A stretch of DNA of 64,000 nt from Metaphire vulgaris (GCA_018105865.1 CM030865.1:8646198-8710197), one strand, 5' to 3'; shown: positions 19,659-31,084, counted from the first letter of the stretch. Made by a program: numbers and translations. Notes: a model not told the origin generated them from the sequence alone.

Positions 19659-20235
19659 ATATATACTGTATACATATATCGCAATATATATCGCAATATA
19701 TATACATATATATATACTAAATATATACATAAAAGCGTGTGCAACATTATGTGTGAAATCAGCACAACCTTTCACTATGCTCATGCATGTTGATGGAATT
19801 TTTATAGTACTTGTATACATGTGAGAGTGATATTAGTTATTACATCTATGATTATAAAATACGCTTGATAGTTTCTTATAGACAAGTGTTTTATCATATT
19901 TTTAAACATGAAGGCTATATCAAATATTTTATTTGTAAATTTTATTGTAAAGATGGTTGTCATACACAAGCAGACAACCCATCGATCCAATCCGAAAGCC
20001 AAATTATATATGTTCATGAGATATAACCGGATGCAGTAGGGCTTACGTAAGTGCTGAGCGTTTACATATATAGGCTTCAGCTGCTGATTTTACTGCCGAT
20101 GGCGGGGGGCGATAGAGAGGCAATGGAGATAAAGTTTGATGCTCATCGTCTGCAGCCGGACGCGATTTTTTACTAGACAGGCTACTATAATTAGTGCTGC
20201 AGGGGAAATTCATTGTCACCGTGGGACAATCTTTA
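19659..20235. other. No gene recognised
   Basis: Short (AT)n/(TATATCGCAA) tract at 19660-19730, otherwise unremarkable. Confidence 0.4.
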
Positions 20236-20340
20236 TAAGTAAAATCTCGTGAATTTATAATAGTGGTTTCGAGAGCAGGTACCGTAGTAGCTGCTTATTC
20301 ATAGGCATTTAATCTACAGTTGAAATAACTATATGTATGA
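20236..20340 (-). repeat. 3' tail fragment of the AAGTAAAATCTC LINE family
   Basis: GTAAAATCTCGTGAATTTAT, then GTAGTAGCTGCTTATTC match the 3' UTR of the longer LINE copies at 23882 and 31812. Confidence 0.7.
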
Positions 20341-20733
20341 CTACGGACGTGGACGATCACCAAGTTTAGTGGTCAGCCAGGGAAAGGCCAATTTCAGATA
20401 TCAGTCAGAGTGGGAGTGGAGAAACAGCGAGGCGGCCTATGACAGAAGAATCTGAGACGTGATTTAACTCTAGATTTGTCGGCCTACAGTAATATTGCCA
20501 GACAAATTCGTTCAAAAACTGTACTATTTCAGAGGGTGGTAAAGTTACAGAAGGCCCAGAAGGACATTGTATTGTAAAATATGCTGAAATCAAAGAATCA
20601 AGTTGTAAGTCGGCTTATGAACAGTTCCTGCGGAAACTGAAAACATTTTCAGAAATCATTTGGACATTTGGACTGTAGAGTGCTCTTGATTTTGAACATT
20701 TTTAATGTGTACTGCGCTGTAAAAGTCGGCTCA

Positions 20734-20797
<64 letters not shown>
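20341..20797 (+). repeat. LINE 3' UTR-like end with (AAT)n tail
   Basis: The segment ends TGTACTGCGCTGTAAAAGTC followed by an (AAT)n run at 20736-20796, the same layout as the LINE ends at 39168-39450 and 8545-8765. No ORF2 C-terminus is readable upstream. Confidence 0.5.
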
Positions 20798-20798
<1 letters not shown>

Positions 20799-20944
20799 AA
20801 CAACTCACGACCTGAGTACAATATGAATAGCAATTACCAATATTAGTGTGGAACAATTTAATTAATATTCTAGAAAAGGCAAGACTATAAATTTCTCAAA
20901 CACCGTAACGAAATTTTACAATTTAAAGTAAAAACAAACATGCC

Positions 20945-21208
20945 AAAATTTGAATGCTTCTAGTCTTCGTTACTGCTTCCCAAATAAATCAACTGTCAAA
21001 CTTTTAACATCTGATAGAATGATCCTGTGGACTTGTTGAATAATACAGATTTGCCACAGGGAAGACAATCATCGAGATTTTCATTCTTGAATACTTTCGA
21101 GGACAACAAACAACAGGTCAATAAAATAGAAATGAAACTAGAAATAACAAAATACTGCATATGATCCAGGATATTCAATCTTGCTATTGGTATGATGTTT
21201 TTGCTCAA
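20945..21208 (-). pseudogene. Possible N-terminal piece of another glycosyltransferase-like copy
   Basis: About 36 bases around TTTGAATGCTTCTAGTCTTC resemble the corresponding stretch of copy C at 10940-10975, and the preceding sequence has a weak match (GATAGAATGATCC versus GTAGAATGAGTCC). The 70-residue frame above it has a hydrophobic anchor (YFVISSFISILLTCCLLSSK). No catalytic domain follows. Weak evidence. Confidence 0.25.
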
Positions 21209-21429
21209 TCATAAAAGATCATCAGTATCTCACGCAAATTACCTTATTCATTCGAATTCTTATTCTTTCGAGTTTCATTTAGACTTGAATCCAAATAGAT
21301 TACAAAATATTTTGAACTTATCAAGGACAAATTCTATTCGAAAAGGTAGCAATAATAGGCAAGGAAGATCTGGATAATTGAATTTGAGAGTTTCCAAGCT
21401 CATTTATTGCATTTTCACTCATTGCCCCG

Positions 21430-22570
21430 ATGAAGAAGCTGCTTTTTCTGTGTGAATGAAGCACTACAATGAGGCAAAAAGCATCCACCGGGCATACCTT
21501 CCCAAATATTGGACGGTATCACACCAAACATCATTCCAGGTCTTTGCATCACATCCGACGAGCCCACACTCTGCGAGGCCATGAATGTCAGTATCACATC
21601 TAAGAACAGCAAAGCCTCTGGTTCAGTCGGCATCCCTCCGTGGTTACTAAAGTGTGCAATTGATCCTGTATTTAGAACTCCCCACTCACTTCTCGACGCA
21701 ATCTACATCTAGAGATTAGGAGGGGTCCCGGCGACTTCGGAAGGATGGGAACGTGCACTCTCTTGTACAAGGGTAAAGGTTCTCGAAACGACTACAAAGC
21801 TAATTTCTATTCCCAGTTCCGAGCAAGGTCTTTGAGCACGCCTTACCACCACGCTGGCAATCGTTTTTCACCGATACCCGTAGATAGCAACAATCACGAT
21901 TCATGAAAAATAGGCATACACTTGACGTCATCGTCATCTTACGCCCTTTCCCGAGTTCTATCCTAAATTTCACCAAGCCCCAAATGTCGCATATTTGGAT
22001 CTAAAAATGCTTTCTATTCTGTTTAACAGGAAGCCATTTGAAAAGCGCTCAAAGGCGTCCATGCACCAAAGATTTATCTTGACCAAACAAGAAACTTGCA
22101 GAACAAAACCGTCAGGCAAAACTTCTGTGCAAGTTGGCAAACGTCTATCACCGAGCTCAGCGCCACATCTGGAGTCAGATACTAGCTCCGTGTTCTTATC
22201 TCATGCGCCGTGAATTTAATCATAGAATTTACCACAGCTGAAAGCACAGACATTCACTTTGGCCCCATACACCATGTCTGACTTTGAATAGGTAGTCATT
22301 TTGTTAACTGGAAATCCCAATACGCTCCCTACCACATTCCTACAAATGAAGACCGGAACTTTCAAACTCATAGCTCATAGTGAAAAACTAAAGTGAACGT
22401 TCTTCTATGCTCTCACCAAATCCGTCGCTCTATCGGATATGATCGCCTCTCCCAAATATTTTTTATATCGTCTTTCCCTAAATTTTATTGAAATCCCTAC
22501 ACACGCGGCCGAGATATTAAATGTCACAAAGGGGTCCACTTTTCACTTGTTCACCCTGTATACATCAGAT
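21430..22570 (+). pseudogene. LINE reverse transcriptase pseudogene
   Basis: Across several frames: SKNSKASGSVGIPPWLLKCA (finger region, K.PG.DGIP.E.LK), LGGVPATSEGWERALS followed by TLLYKGKGSRNDYKA-like text (VSLYKGKGSR), APNVAYLDLKNAF (motif A, D.K.AFD), LSATSGVRY (motif B, TSGVRQG), and NPNTLPTTFLQMKTGTFKLI. Many stops and indels. Its type looks the same as the fragment at 31085-31490. I cannot name the clade. Confidence 0.72.
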
Positions 22571-23300
22571 TTTACTAATTTTTCTTCATTTGCAATTGAT
22601 TGAAAATTAGTTTCAAAATAAGAATTCAGACTAGCATCTGAAGGCGTTCACTTAGTCGAAATGCAACTGTATGTCAGCTAATTGTGATCCCAAATGCTCA
22701 ACAAACAACGAAACTGGGTGGTAGACCTATACATGATTAGACGCCGAATAAATTGTCTTTCGATCGAAATGCTTAGACATGTCGACAACGAATACAAATC
22801 AAAAATACAAATCAAAAATACAAATCGTCTCCAGAAGCACTTCAGCGATCAAGTTTTTGGCTGTTAAACTTCTGACCGCCTGTTGTTATGACGATGATGT
22901 TTCTATCTTAGTTATCTTAGTTAACGAATACAAAACTCACTTCACGAAGCACACGCGGCGCAATAACAGTTTCGTATCATTTAAAAAGCGACGTTAAACA
23001 GATTAACTACTAAACCGAAATTGCTAGAGACCGTCGCTCAGGCGCTCGACTTGATAGACACGCACACACACACGCACACACACACAAACACACGCATCGG
23101 CTGCGCACAGAATCAGTCTCATGCCTCTGCTGCTTGTGTTGACGCCTCCTCTAGTAGTCTAGTTCATATGACACCCGACTAAAGTCCATTAAAGGTCAGA
23201 GGGGTGACCCCAGCTAAAACATTAGGCAGATTCTGAGATTTCTCAGAAAACGCTCTCACCAGTGTTCATTTACAGAACACAATAATTAAATCAAATCCAC
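22571..23300. other. No gene; (AC)n tract
   Basis: An (AC)n run at about 23059-23098; otherwise no recognisable feature. Confidence 0.45.
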
Positions 23301-23309
23301 TGCGTAATT

Positions 23310-23433
23310 GTCATAACATCATCATCATTCATCTTCATCCTCATCATCATCATCATCATCATTATCATCATCATTCATCTTCATCTTCCTCACCATCATC
23401 ATTCATTGATTCATTATCATCATCAGCAGCATC

Positions 23434-23478
<45 letters not shown>

Positions 23479-23480
23479 TC
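23310..23480. repeat. (ATC)n microsatellites
   Basis: Several ATC/CAC trinucleotide blocks with TTCATCTTC interruptions. Confidence 0.95.
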
Positions 23481-23602
23481 TTCACTCTGCCAGCCAATTG
23501 CTGCAATAGCTACTGGATAGATAGGAAATGTTTCCAGTGTTTCTTTTTTTGGCTTGTTATGCCTATAACGGTTGTAAGTACTTCAGTAGATGATGATTGA
23601 AG

Positions 23603-23870
23603 CAGTGGCGTAGCGTGACTTTTCGGGGCCCGGGGGCATCCTTGATCTGGGGACCTCCAATCTCAAAGAACTTTTGACAAGCAAAAAAAGGTCATCCGTG
23701 CTCAAATGCCGTGACATGCAAAAAGGGTCATCATTACACATCCCGCTTCTCAAATCCTCAGACAAAAAAAGTCAATCCATATAAAAAAGTATGATACCAC
23801 TCTTCGAGGGCCCCGCTCTTCGGGGGCCCGGGGCAGTCGACAAGGTGCCCCCCCCCACGTTACGCCACTG
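23603..23870. mobile_element. hAT MITE, TSD GATTGAAG/AATTGAAG
   Basis: Ends CAGTGGCGTAGCGTGAC and, reversed, CAGTGGCGTAACGTG. Flanks 23595-23602 and 23871-23878 match at seven of eight bases. The interior has GGGCCCGGGG on both sides and the motif GACAAGCAAAAAAAGGTCAT (reverse strand form) at 23676, plus degraded forms at 23718 and 23760. Confidence 0.9.
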
Positions 23871-24324
23871 AATTGAAGTGAAACAAATAAGTAAGTAAGC
23901 AAGTAAAATCTCGTAAACTTATACAGCGCTCTGGAAAGTAGTACAGTAGTAGCTGCTTATTATTATGCGCTTAATCTTTCTTGAGATAGCTATAGGCAGG
24001 GTGGTTTGTCGGCCGGGCAAAGGTCGGTGTATCTATGAGGCGGCGGGTCAGGTTGTTGTTGCCAGAGATGTAGCAAGTACACAATGCTTCAAGTACAAGT
24101 ACAAGTACAAGTACCTGGCCTCCGAGTACAAGTACAAGTACAAGTACAAGTACTTGCATTCCAAAAATTCCGAGTACAAGTACAAGTACCTGGCCTCCGA
24201 GTACAAGTACAAGTACAAGTACCTGGCCTTCGAGTACGAGTACAAGTACAAGTACCTGGCCTTCGAGTACAAGTACAAGTACAAGTACCTGGCCTCCAAG
24301 TATTAGTACAACATTTTTGACATT

Positions 24325-24420
24325 GACATTTTTTCCGCTGACATTTTGTCCCCATGACATTTTCTACATGACATTTTGTCCGTGACATTTTGTCCTCGGA
24401 CAGTTTGTCCGGCCACGAAT
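24325..24420. repeat. TGACATTTTGTCC repeat cluster
   Basis: Four or five words of the form TGACATTTTGTCC in tandem, ending GTCCGGCCACGAAT. A related cluster is at 56795-56935. Confidence 0.7.
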
Positions 24421-24433
24421 AAAACTGACACTA

Positions 24434-24670
24434 TTAGCATCTAAATATCATCACAGTTGCACTAAAAAATAGAGATGATAGTCTTGCATCGGTCATATTA
24501 ACCCTATGCGGTTTCGCGATCAAGCCAGCTTGGCTAAATACGCGTTTAATTGGTGCGCCAGAAGCAGGCACACTAAGGTCTCTAATTAATGGCTGCATTA
24601 TACAGCCTGTTGAACTCTTTTCTATTAACTTCACTGTTCCAAAATACGATGGTATCAGTGGCTTCATCAT
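24434..24670 (-). pseudogene. hAT transposase C-terminal (dimerisation) domain relic
   Basis: Reads LIRDLSVPASGAPIKRVFSQ, then AGLIAKPHRVNMTDARLSSL, the conserved hATC region (S.PAS..P.ERVFS..G...). The rest of the transposase is gone, so the surrounding element (24063-24989) is a deletion derivative of an autonomous hAT element and must be mobilised in trans, if at all. Confidence 0.85.
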
Positions 24671-25480
24671 AAATATCGTTGAGTTCCAGTTACTTGGCCA
24701 TCTGTGAGGATGTGCTTGTCATTAACCTAAAGGAACAGCATTGCTGGTACCATTGAAGTACATGTAGCCAGAGATGTAGCAAGTACACAATGCTTCAAGT
24801 ACAAGTACAAGTACAAGTACCTGGCCTCCGAGTACAAGTACAAGTACAAGTACTTGCATTCCTAAAACTCCGAGTACAAGTGCAAGTACAAGTACCTGGC
24901 CTCCGAGTACAAGTACAAGTACAAGTACTAAAAATTTGTACTCGAGTACAACTCGAGTACAAGTACAAGTACCAAGTACTACATCTCTGGTTGTTGCTAT
25001 GGGGGAAATGACTTTTCGAATAGGAAGGTTTTAAGTTTAGACCTAAAGGCTTGAGAAGACAGTGAAGGAATTAAAGGAAATGAGGTTTCGGAGCTTATTG
25101 TTTGACCAAGTCGTAGGTTGCGGAAGGAGGCTGGAATTGAGTTCCAAAGTTCTGGTGCGGCGTATGAGAAAGCGCGGTTGCAGATTTTGAGTGATGACTG
25201 ATTTAACGGACGTGAAAGTGTGAGATGAGATGACGATCGTGTAGGTCGAGGAGGCTGAGGCGTTAAGAGTTTTCGAAGGTAAACCGGTTTTGACGAATGA
25301 AGTGAACTGCAAGTAATCGTTATTATCTTGTACTGGATACGTTCGGATATTTTAAGCCAGTGTAGCGACTTCAGTATGGGTGAAATATGGCAGAACTTTG
25401 GTGATTTGGTTACTGCTCGGGCTAGTGCATTTTGAATTGATTGTAATTTGTTGATGGAGGTTTTTGGGAGGTTATATTAA

Positions 25481-26795
25481 AGGGAGTTGCAAAGGAAACA
25501 AAGACTTACTTAGCCTTCTAAACCACTTCAATCACATTATTATAAGGGCTGACATGCTCAGTGGCGATTCCAGGAATTCTTGGTGGAGAGGGGGTGAAAA
25601 AAGGAAGTGCCATATGCTCGTCCATTGTGTGGATATAATTATAGGCCTATAGATAGTAATTTTACATACCATATGGCCTATATATATATAATTAATTAAA
25701 TACATATATAATTAAAGTAAGTGAATTATATATAAATTTTACATACCAAATGGATTGCTGCTTAGTTGTTTAGTTAGGCACAAAGCAATTTCCTGATATG
25801 TTGCTTTTTGTTTGGATAAAAGACTTTCCCTTTTCGTAGAAATTTCAGAACACATCACTTTACATTCAAATGATATTTCTTAATCTACATTAAGCCACTG
25901 ATAAATTCCGTAAGCATAGGCCTCATCATTGGCCTCATTCGTGATACGATTGAACGCTTTTTCTGCCTGTCTCCTGGAGAGGTTAATATCTAAATACGAC
26001 GTCTGACAGAGACGTGCTAAATTCAATAGCCGGAAAATATGGGTGGGGCTAAACATGGCTTAGCCAGAGGATGACCAGAGAGGTTTTCCCGTGGAATAGA
26101 CCCTACACACCTACACAGAGAAAGATCCATAAATCACGGTGTGAGGTTACGGACTAATCAGTCGCGCTTCGTGTAAGGTTTAGATCTAATAATTAGAATA
26201 GCGCGTCCAAAGGAATCCTTTTGCGGCTTTGCCGTTTCAGTTTCACATTACTTGCCTATAAATCTATCATCAGTGAACATAGTCATCTGCTGTAGTCCAA
26301 AATTCCAAACTCCCAAGCACCTTTACAAGTTGACCGTAGCCTCGTCTTCGTAGGGTTCTGTCTGTCTTGGATGCCAGCTTTGATCTGGTATGTCCACTGG
26401 ATCAGGGTGCGGGGGGGGGGCTCGAAGTTAGATGGGAGATGACATGGACCATATGGTGTGGGCGCCTTTGAGTTTTAACCTATGAACCACATCCGCTGCA
26501 ATTGTAGCCATGGTAAGTAACATTTGAATGCCGTTGGGTTACAAGACCGGCCGTATCTATTTCAATATAAAAATTTAGGGTACGTAACACAAGTCAAATT
26601 AGTCAAATTGAATTTAAGACCACAAAAATTCGCGAAAATTTTCCAAAAATCACGCATTTTTATTTTTGGGGGGCTGGTGGAGGAAGCATCCCCAGTCATA
26701 CCCAACGTGAAACCGTCACTGAACAAGCTAATTGGTTAACAACGGTTGACAAAACTATACATGCATAAATAAATAAATAAATAAATAAATATATA
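25481..26795. other. No gene recognised
   Basis: 1.3 kb with only a short AT-rich tract (25680-25735) and an AATA run (26766-26790). No domain, exon or terminal repeat identified. Confidence 0.4.
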
Positions 26796-27254
26796 CTAGG
26801 AAGATGCTCGCTTCGCTCGCGCTCGCTTCGCTCGTAGTGCAGGATAATACTAATCCAATACCTATACCTAGTACCCAATCATTGAATTCATGCTGAACAA
26901 CATTTCAATGATCGCCACCTAGCCAAGCTCTGCGCCACGTAAATAATTAGGCCTATGTACGTTAAAATCACGCAACTGTGGCCATTTGTGACGCTGTACA
27001 CGTATTTTTTGTGTACGTTAAAATGTACGTTATCAGGCTGCGAACAATTGTTACCAATAGCAACGTCGTCGCACGCCCAGCCCTCTGACGCTGCAATGAC
27101 TCGACTAAACCGGTTCTACGAACAATTGTTACCAATAGCAACGTCGTCTTCGAACATCGTCCACGTCGCGACGTAAGGACTAAACCGGTCTAAACCGTCT
27201 ACCAATAGTCAACCAATCAGAACGCTTGAAGGTAACAGACATACAGAATAACGA
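26796..27254 (-). mobile_element. Non-autonomous Helitron-like element, copy 2
   Basis: Reverse-strand partner of 17221-17643, with identical end architecture (TC...CTAG between A and T). The interior differs: it has ACAATTGTTACCAATAGCAA twice (27044 and 27121) in place of the GCGAAGCGAACGG array, and shares only the terminal blocks. An (AT)n run follows its 5' side (27266-27292). Confidence 0.65.
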
Positions 27255-27264
27255 TTTTAATATG

Positions 27265-27295
<31 letters not shown>

Positions 27296-27569
27296 GTGAA
27301 ACCCTAACCAGTGCTGCATCCTGCTTAGCAGTTATTTTGAAATGCAATACATGCCAGGCTGCCAGCCAGTCAGCCCAACTGAGGACGCTCGGATTTTGTA
27401 CCAGGACTTTTGCATAGATACGAACACACACAACCATGCAGTACACCAACCTACTCGATAGTTGAGACAAATGATTTGCATAAAGTCCAGCACGTGTTTT
27501 TTGACGCCAATTTAATAGAGAGTCTACTTATTATGAATTGCTTAATTAGAACTGTAATACTATTACTAT

Positions 27570-27851
27570 CAGAGGCGTAGCGAGGGTATATCCGACGCCC
27601 GGGGGCAAAGTGTACCGTTGACGCCCCCAACACTGCTGACGAGCAAAAAAGGTCGTCACATCGTTCTCTCGGCGCCCCTCAACTCTCTACAGCGCCCCTC
27701 TCCCTATACTCCTGACGAGTAAAAAAGCTCGCCGCACTTGTTTCTTCTTATTTATTATTTATTTAACTGACCCCGAAATCTCGATTTTGGTGCACCCTCA
27801 CCTCGGCGCCCGGGGCCACATGCCTCCACCTGCCCCTTCGCTACGCCTCTG
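27570..27851. mobile_element. hAT MITE, TSD ATTACTAT
   Basis: Exact 8-bp duplications at 27562-27569 and 27852-27859. Ends CAGAGGCGTAGCG and CGCTACGCCTCTG are perfect inverted repeats. It contains GACGAGCAAAAAAGGTCGTC at 27638 and a second form at 27714. Nearly the same sequence as 52266-52560. Confidence 0.95.
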
Positions 27852-28044
27852 ATTACTATCATTAAAAACTTTGAAAAATTTATCACGCGTTGTAACAGGC
27901 GTGTCCAAAGATTGGGTTAACCCATGGGTTGGGTTCGATTGGGTTGATTATGAAAAAATTAATGAGTTGGATTGGGTTTCGAGAGTCTTTGCCTGTTAAC
28001 CACGTTAAATATGCGCTTTCTGGGCACTGCATTGAGCATATGTA

Positions 28045-28640
28045 ATGTAATGTAATGTAACAAAATATTTGTATAGCGCCTCTTCTGAAAAATCACTCAG
28101 AAGCGCTCCCGCAGCAAATTACTGTATATTGACAAAAAGATAAGTTTTAAGTCGTTTCAAAAAGAGGGCCATAAAATTAGGAGTTGCTAAGCCACGCATA
28201 CTGGCGTCAAGAGCATTCCAAAGGATAGGGCCAACTGATTCAAAACATCGCTTCAGGAACAAGGAGGTTCGTACTTGGGGCACACTGAGAAGATCATTGG
28301 TTGTGGACCGAAGACATGGCCGACCAGGGACAGAGCTAAGAGGATGGAGTAGCTCTGAAAGGTAAGATGGAGTGGCACCAAAAAGAGAGTGCAACTGCTC
28401 TCAACACACGAAACTCAACTCGAGCAGGATAAGGCAGCCAGTATTGAACAGACATCATATATTCGCTAATGTGATCACGTCTTGTGACACCAGCAATCAC
28501 CCTGACTGCCGAACGAAGAAACATCTAGAGTTTATCAAGTCACACCGATGGAAGACCAGCAAAAAGTGAACCACAGTAGTCAATCCTTGAGCAAATAAAT
28601 GCATGAATCAAAGTAGAATCAGATGGCCTTAGATCCAGTG
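28045..28640 (-). pseudogene. L2-like LINE 3' end with (TTACA)n tail
   Basis: Reading minus: RVIAGVTRRDHISEYMMSVQ, YWLPYPARVEFRVL, then TPSYLSELLHPLSSVPGRPC, LRSTTNDLLSVPQVRTS, and GPILWNALDASMRGL. This is the L2/CR1 C-terminus (HWLPV..RI.FK, PSYLSELL, LWN.L). One frameshift. The tail ACATTACATTACAT is at 28045-28062. Confidence 0.88.
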
Positions 28641-28769
28641 ATATTTCAGTTTTTAAATAATTTTAGTTTCAATTAACTTTTTAAAAAAAATTTCAGCTAC
28701 TATTCAGTTTCAGTTAACTGGTATATCATTCCTTATATCCTTGTATTATGTTATATAGAATGCATGCAC

Positions 28770-29533
28770 CTCATGGTTATGGTTATGGTTCTTGACAACT
28801 TCTATAGTGCCGTAGCGTGGCGAAGGCCAAAGTCAAAGGCGCTGTCAATAACGCTGACAAAGCAACATGGAACGGAAGATGCTGGTCTTGAGGGAAAATC
28901 CGCTCAGGTGGCACAAAAGAGGTCGCTGCCGTGTCGAAATCGGGCAGTGAGCCCTTCAGAAGACGGTCTTCCGAAAGAGGACGTTCCGTCGAAGAGTCAG
29001 CGAAAACGCAGAAAGGATGTTAAAGGACAGCATGGATGCTGAGCAGTCTCCGCGTGGCGAAAATCAGGCGGCGAATCCTTGAGGGCGGTCATCTTCGAGA
29101 CAGTAATCCATCGCCGAACTTGACGGAAACCGACTGAAGATGGAATTCCGCGCGTGAACCGGGACAGTTTTTGCCCTTTATAGCCTGTAGGCTCCGCCGA
29201 CGGGCTGGTGCCTTAGAAAAAATGGCGGGCCGACCATGCCGACACGGGCGACATATTTCCGATTCCTTCAGTGCAGAGAAACGCAAAGACGGTCGCCGAC
29301 CGCTTTCAAAACGACGGCTAGGGGACAATTCACCCGATTAGCGCTAATAAATAAGCGCAAGATGTCGGTAAACAAGAACGACGCTATTCTGAAGCACGTA
29401 CAAACACGTGCGAGCAGCCAAAATGGCGCTACCGGAAGTGTGTGTCTCATGTACGTTAGCCAAAATCCGATCGTAAGCAACGAATTCAATAGCGAATAAT
29501 AGCTTTTAAGAGTAATCAAATCACATGAACAGA
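28770..29533 (-). repeat. GC-rich block with a LINE/SINE-like 3' end
   Basis: TTGACAACTTCTATAGTGCC at 28790, reversed, matches CGGCGCTATAGAAGTTGTCA at 35458, and both sit next to GC-rich sequence with CCATCTTG/AAAATGGC-type text. A short related piece occurs at 61526. The tail is a GTTATG hexamer run (28778-28792). No protein domain was read in it. Confidence 0.5.
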
Positions 29534-29740
29534 TAGGCTACCATAGGCGGCGCACTCCTATCGGCCCAGTCGGCCCAGTCGGCCCAAGCCGGGGTACTTT
29601 TAAAAGTGCCCCGGCCCGCTTTATTCCGTGCTGTAAGATCTTTAAATTGTTTGATCAAATTTGTAATTTGTAAATATTTTAGTTATGCTATTATTACAGT
29701 ATAGGCCTGGCCTACTGCCTCCTTAATATTGTTCTGAAAT

Positions 29741-30348
29741 CAGTGGCGCAGCCAAAGAGGAAGTTGGGAGTTAAACACCCCTTGGCTGGCCGACCAAATT
29801 TTGTGTATTGAGTATTATTATTCTTTGGGTGGAAATGCGCTAAAATCGGGTATAAGGTAGCCTTTTTCTGTCTTCAGGTGTCGTGTATTTCTACGTTGAC
29901 GACTATGGACTTCCATTTCTCTCTATTGTTTGTTGCTTGTATGAGTTATAATTCTGTAGTTACACCCTTTACATCAGTCAGTAAACTACTGATGTTCGTC
30001 ATTCTTTGTCTTCCTCTTGATTGTTTGCCTTCGACTTTTCCAATAGTTACCAGGTTTTCTATACCTTTCTTTCTCATTATAAGTCCAAAAAATTGAAGTT
30101 GTCTTTTACGTATTTTAGGTAGCAATTTTCTTTGTTTACCTGCCATTTTGAGTACTAATTAATTCGTTTTCTTTTCTTGAAAAAGCCCGTCGACGAAGCC
30201 TACAGGCTATAAGGTAGCAAAAATTGAAAAATGGACTGTTCGCGTCCTATAACTCATATAAATAAGAGACGTTTTTTGCTTGTCAGGATTTTTCGAATTT
30301 CCGAAGTTGGGGGAAAAGGTCGTTCAAACCCCCTTCGGAAATCCACTG
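29741..30348. mobile_element. Nested hAT MITE, TSD TCTGAAAT
   Basis: Exact 8-bp duplications at 29733-29740 and 30349-30356. Ends CAGTGG and CCACTG, with CAGTGGCGCAGCC on the left. The interior has GACGTTTTTTGCTTGTCAGG at 30270, and an inserted RTE 3' fragment. Confidence 0.85.
29885..30180 (-). pseudogene. RTE/BovB-like LINE 3' fragment
   Basis: KIRKRQLQFFGLIMRKKGIE, NLVTIGKVEGKQSRGRQRM, then after a stop LIQATNNREKWKSIVVNV: the last roughly 90 residues of the RTE copy at 58145-61516 (KKRQLEFFGHIMRKKGLEN; LLQATYDREEWKSMVANV). One in-frame stop. Confidence 0.85.
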
Positions 30349-30547
30349 TCTGAAATAAATGTGTTGCCAAAAGCAAATATTGAAAACAGGGCTACCTTAC
30401 CATGTGAATAAACAATTTTCAGACATGAGAGGCCTGCCTTTGCAATTTTGTATTAAAAGGCATTTTTAAAATATTAAGCTTTATTTTCTTTCTGCTATGT
30501 TTGTTTAAATATCTTATTTTCTGTTTGCCAAACTGTGAAAAAATAAA

Positions 30548-30575
30548 CGTCTTCTTCTTCCTCCTCCTCTTCTTC

Positions 30576-30607
<32 letters not shown>

Positions 30608-30650
30608 CTTCTTCTTCTTCTTCTTCTTCTTCTTCTTCTATTTCCTTCTT
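30548..30650. repeat. (CTT)n microsatellite
   Basis: Pyrimidine-only CTT/CCT tract of about 100 bp. Confidence 0.97.
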
Positions 30651-30835
30651 TCTTTATAAATCACTCTTGAAAATGCATGCTGGCTGGTTCAGTTAGTTAG
30701 GCATCTCGACCCTCAACGCCCTGCTGCCGCTATCTAGTAGACGGGCCGGTTTTTTTATTGTCTTCCGCCGCCTATGTAGGCTACACGAAAACGGCTGTTG
30801 TTAACTTTACTGAAGTTCTGAACAATAACTTAGAC

Positions 30836-31030
30836 CAGCAGTTCCCAAACTGTGGTCCGCGGACCGGAGGGGGTCCGCGGAGGATATGGCGGGGTCCGTG
30901 AGAGCTTCCCAAAATATTTAGGGTTAGGGTTAGGCCTAACCCTAACCCAAATGACCTTTTTTGCTTGTCACTACATTTAAGAAGGATGATAACCTTTTTT
31001 GCTTGTCACTTGTTAAATGATTTGGTGTCA
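30836..31030. mobile_element. hAT MITE fragment with recurrent motif
   Basis: CAGCAGTTCCCAAACTGTGG is a typical hAT MITE start. The body has GACCTTTTTTGCTTGTCA at 30953 and AACCTTTTTTGCTTGTCA at 30992. A short TTAGGGTTAGGG/CCTAACCCTAACCC palindrome lies at 30920-30950. The right terminus was not found. Confidence 0.6.
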
Positions 31031-31084
31031 CTTCCACCCGCGTCACTTAAACCAACGTCACCTAAACTGGGAGGTTAACAATAG

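Larger units (their letters stand above)
24063..24989. mobile_element. hAT element with GTACAA arrays at both ends, TSD GTTGTTGC
   Basis: Exact 8-bp duplications at 24055-24062 and 24990-24997. Ends are CAGAGATGTAG and CTACATCTCTG. Next to each end are arrays of AAGTAC words with spacers CTGGCCTCCGAG. The left-end sequence CAGAGATGTAGCAAGTACAC is repeated internally at 24769, so the right part may be a second, shorter element. A hAT dimerisation-domain relic lies between (24434-24670). Confidence 0.92.
23882..25480 (-). mobile_element. L2-like LINE 3' part, interrupted by a hAT element
   Basis: The tail AAGTAAGTAAGCAAGTAAAA begins at 23885; the UTR and C-terminal coding part continue to 24062, break, and resume at 24998. 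Reading the minus strand after the break gives the same protein as 31908-32147 (ELNSSLLPQPTTWSN, SFTVFSS). The uninterrupted copy at 31812-33690 fixes the insertion point exactly. Confidence 0.85.
29542..30776. mobile_element. hAT-like element, TSD TAGGCTAC, carrying a nested element
   Basis: Exact 8-bp duplications at 29534-29541 and 30777-30784. Ends CATAGGCGGCG and CCGCCGCCTATG. It holds GTCGGCCCA repeats near 29565, a nested hAT MITE (29741-30348) and a CTT microsatellite (30548-30650). Confidence 0.88.

Noticed and set aside
24063..24320. Lys-Tyr repeat protein or CRISPR-like array
   Set aside because: Repeat words are 6 bp with variable linkers, and the unit lies inside a hAT element with a TSD; not a CRISPR and not a gene.
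30920..30950. Interstitial telomere repeat (TTAGGG/CCCTAA)
   Set aside because: Only two or three units as a small palindrome within a MITE; too short to call telomeric. The same applies to AACCCTAACC near 56870.
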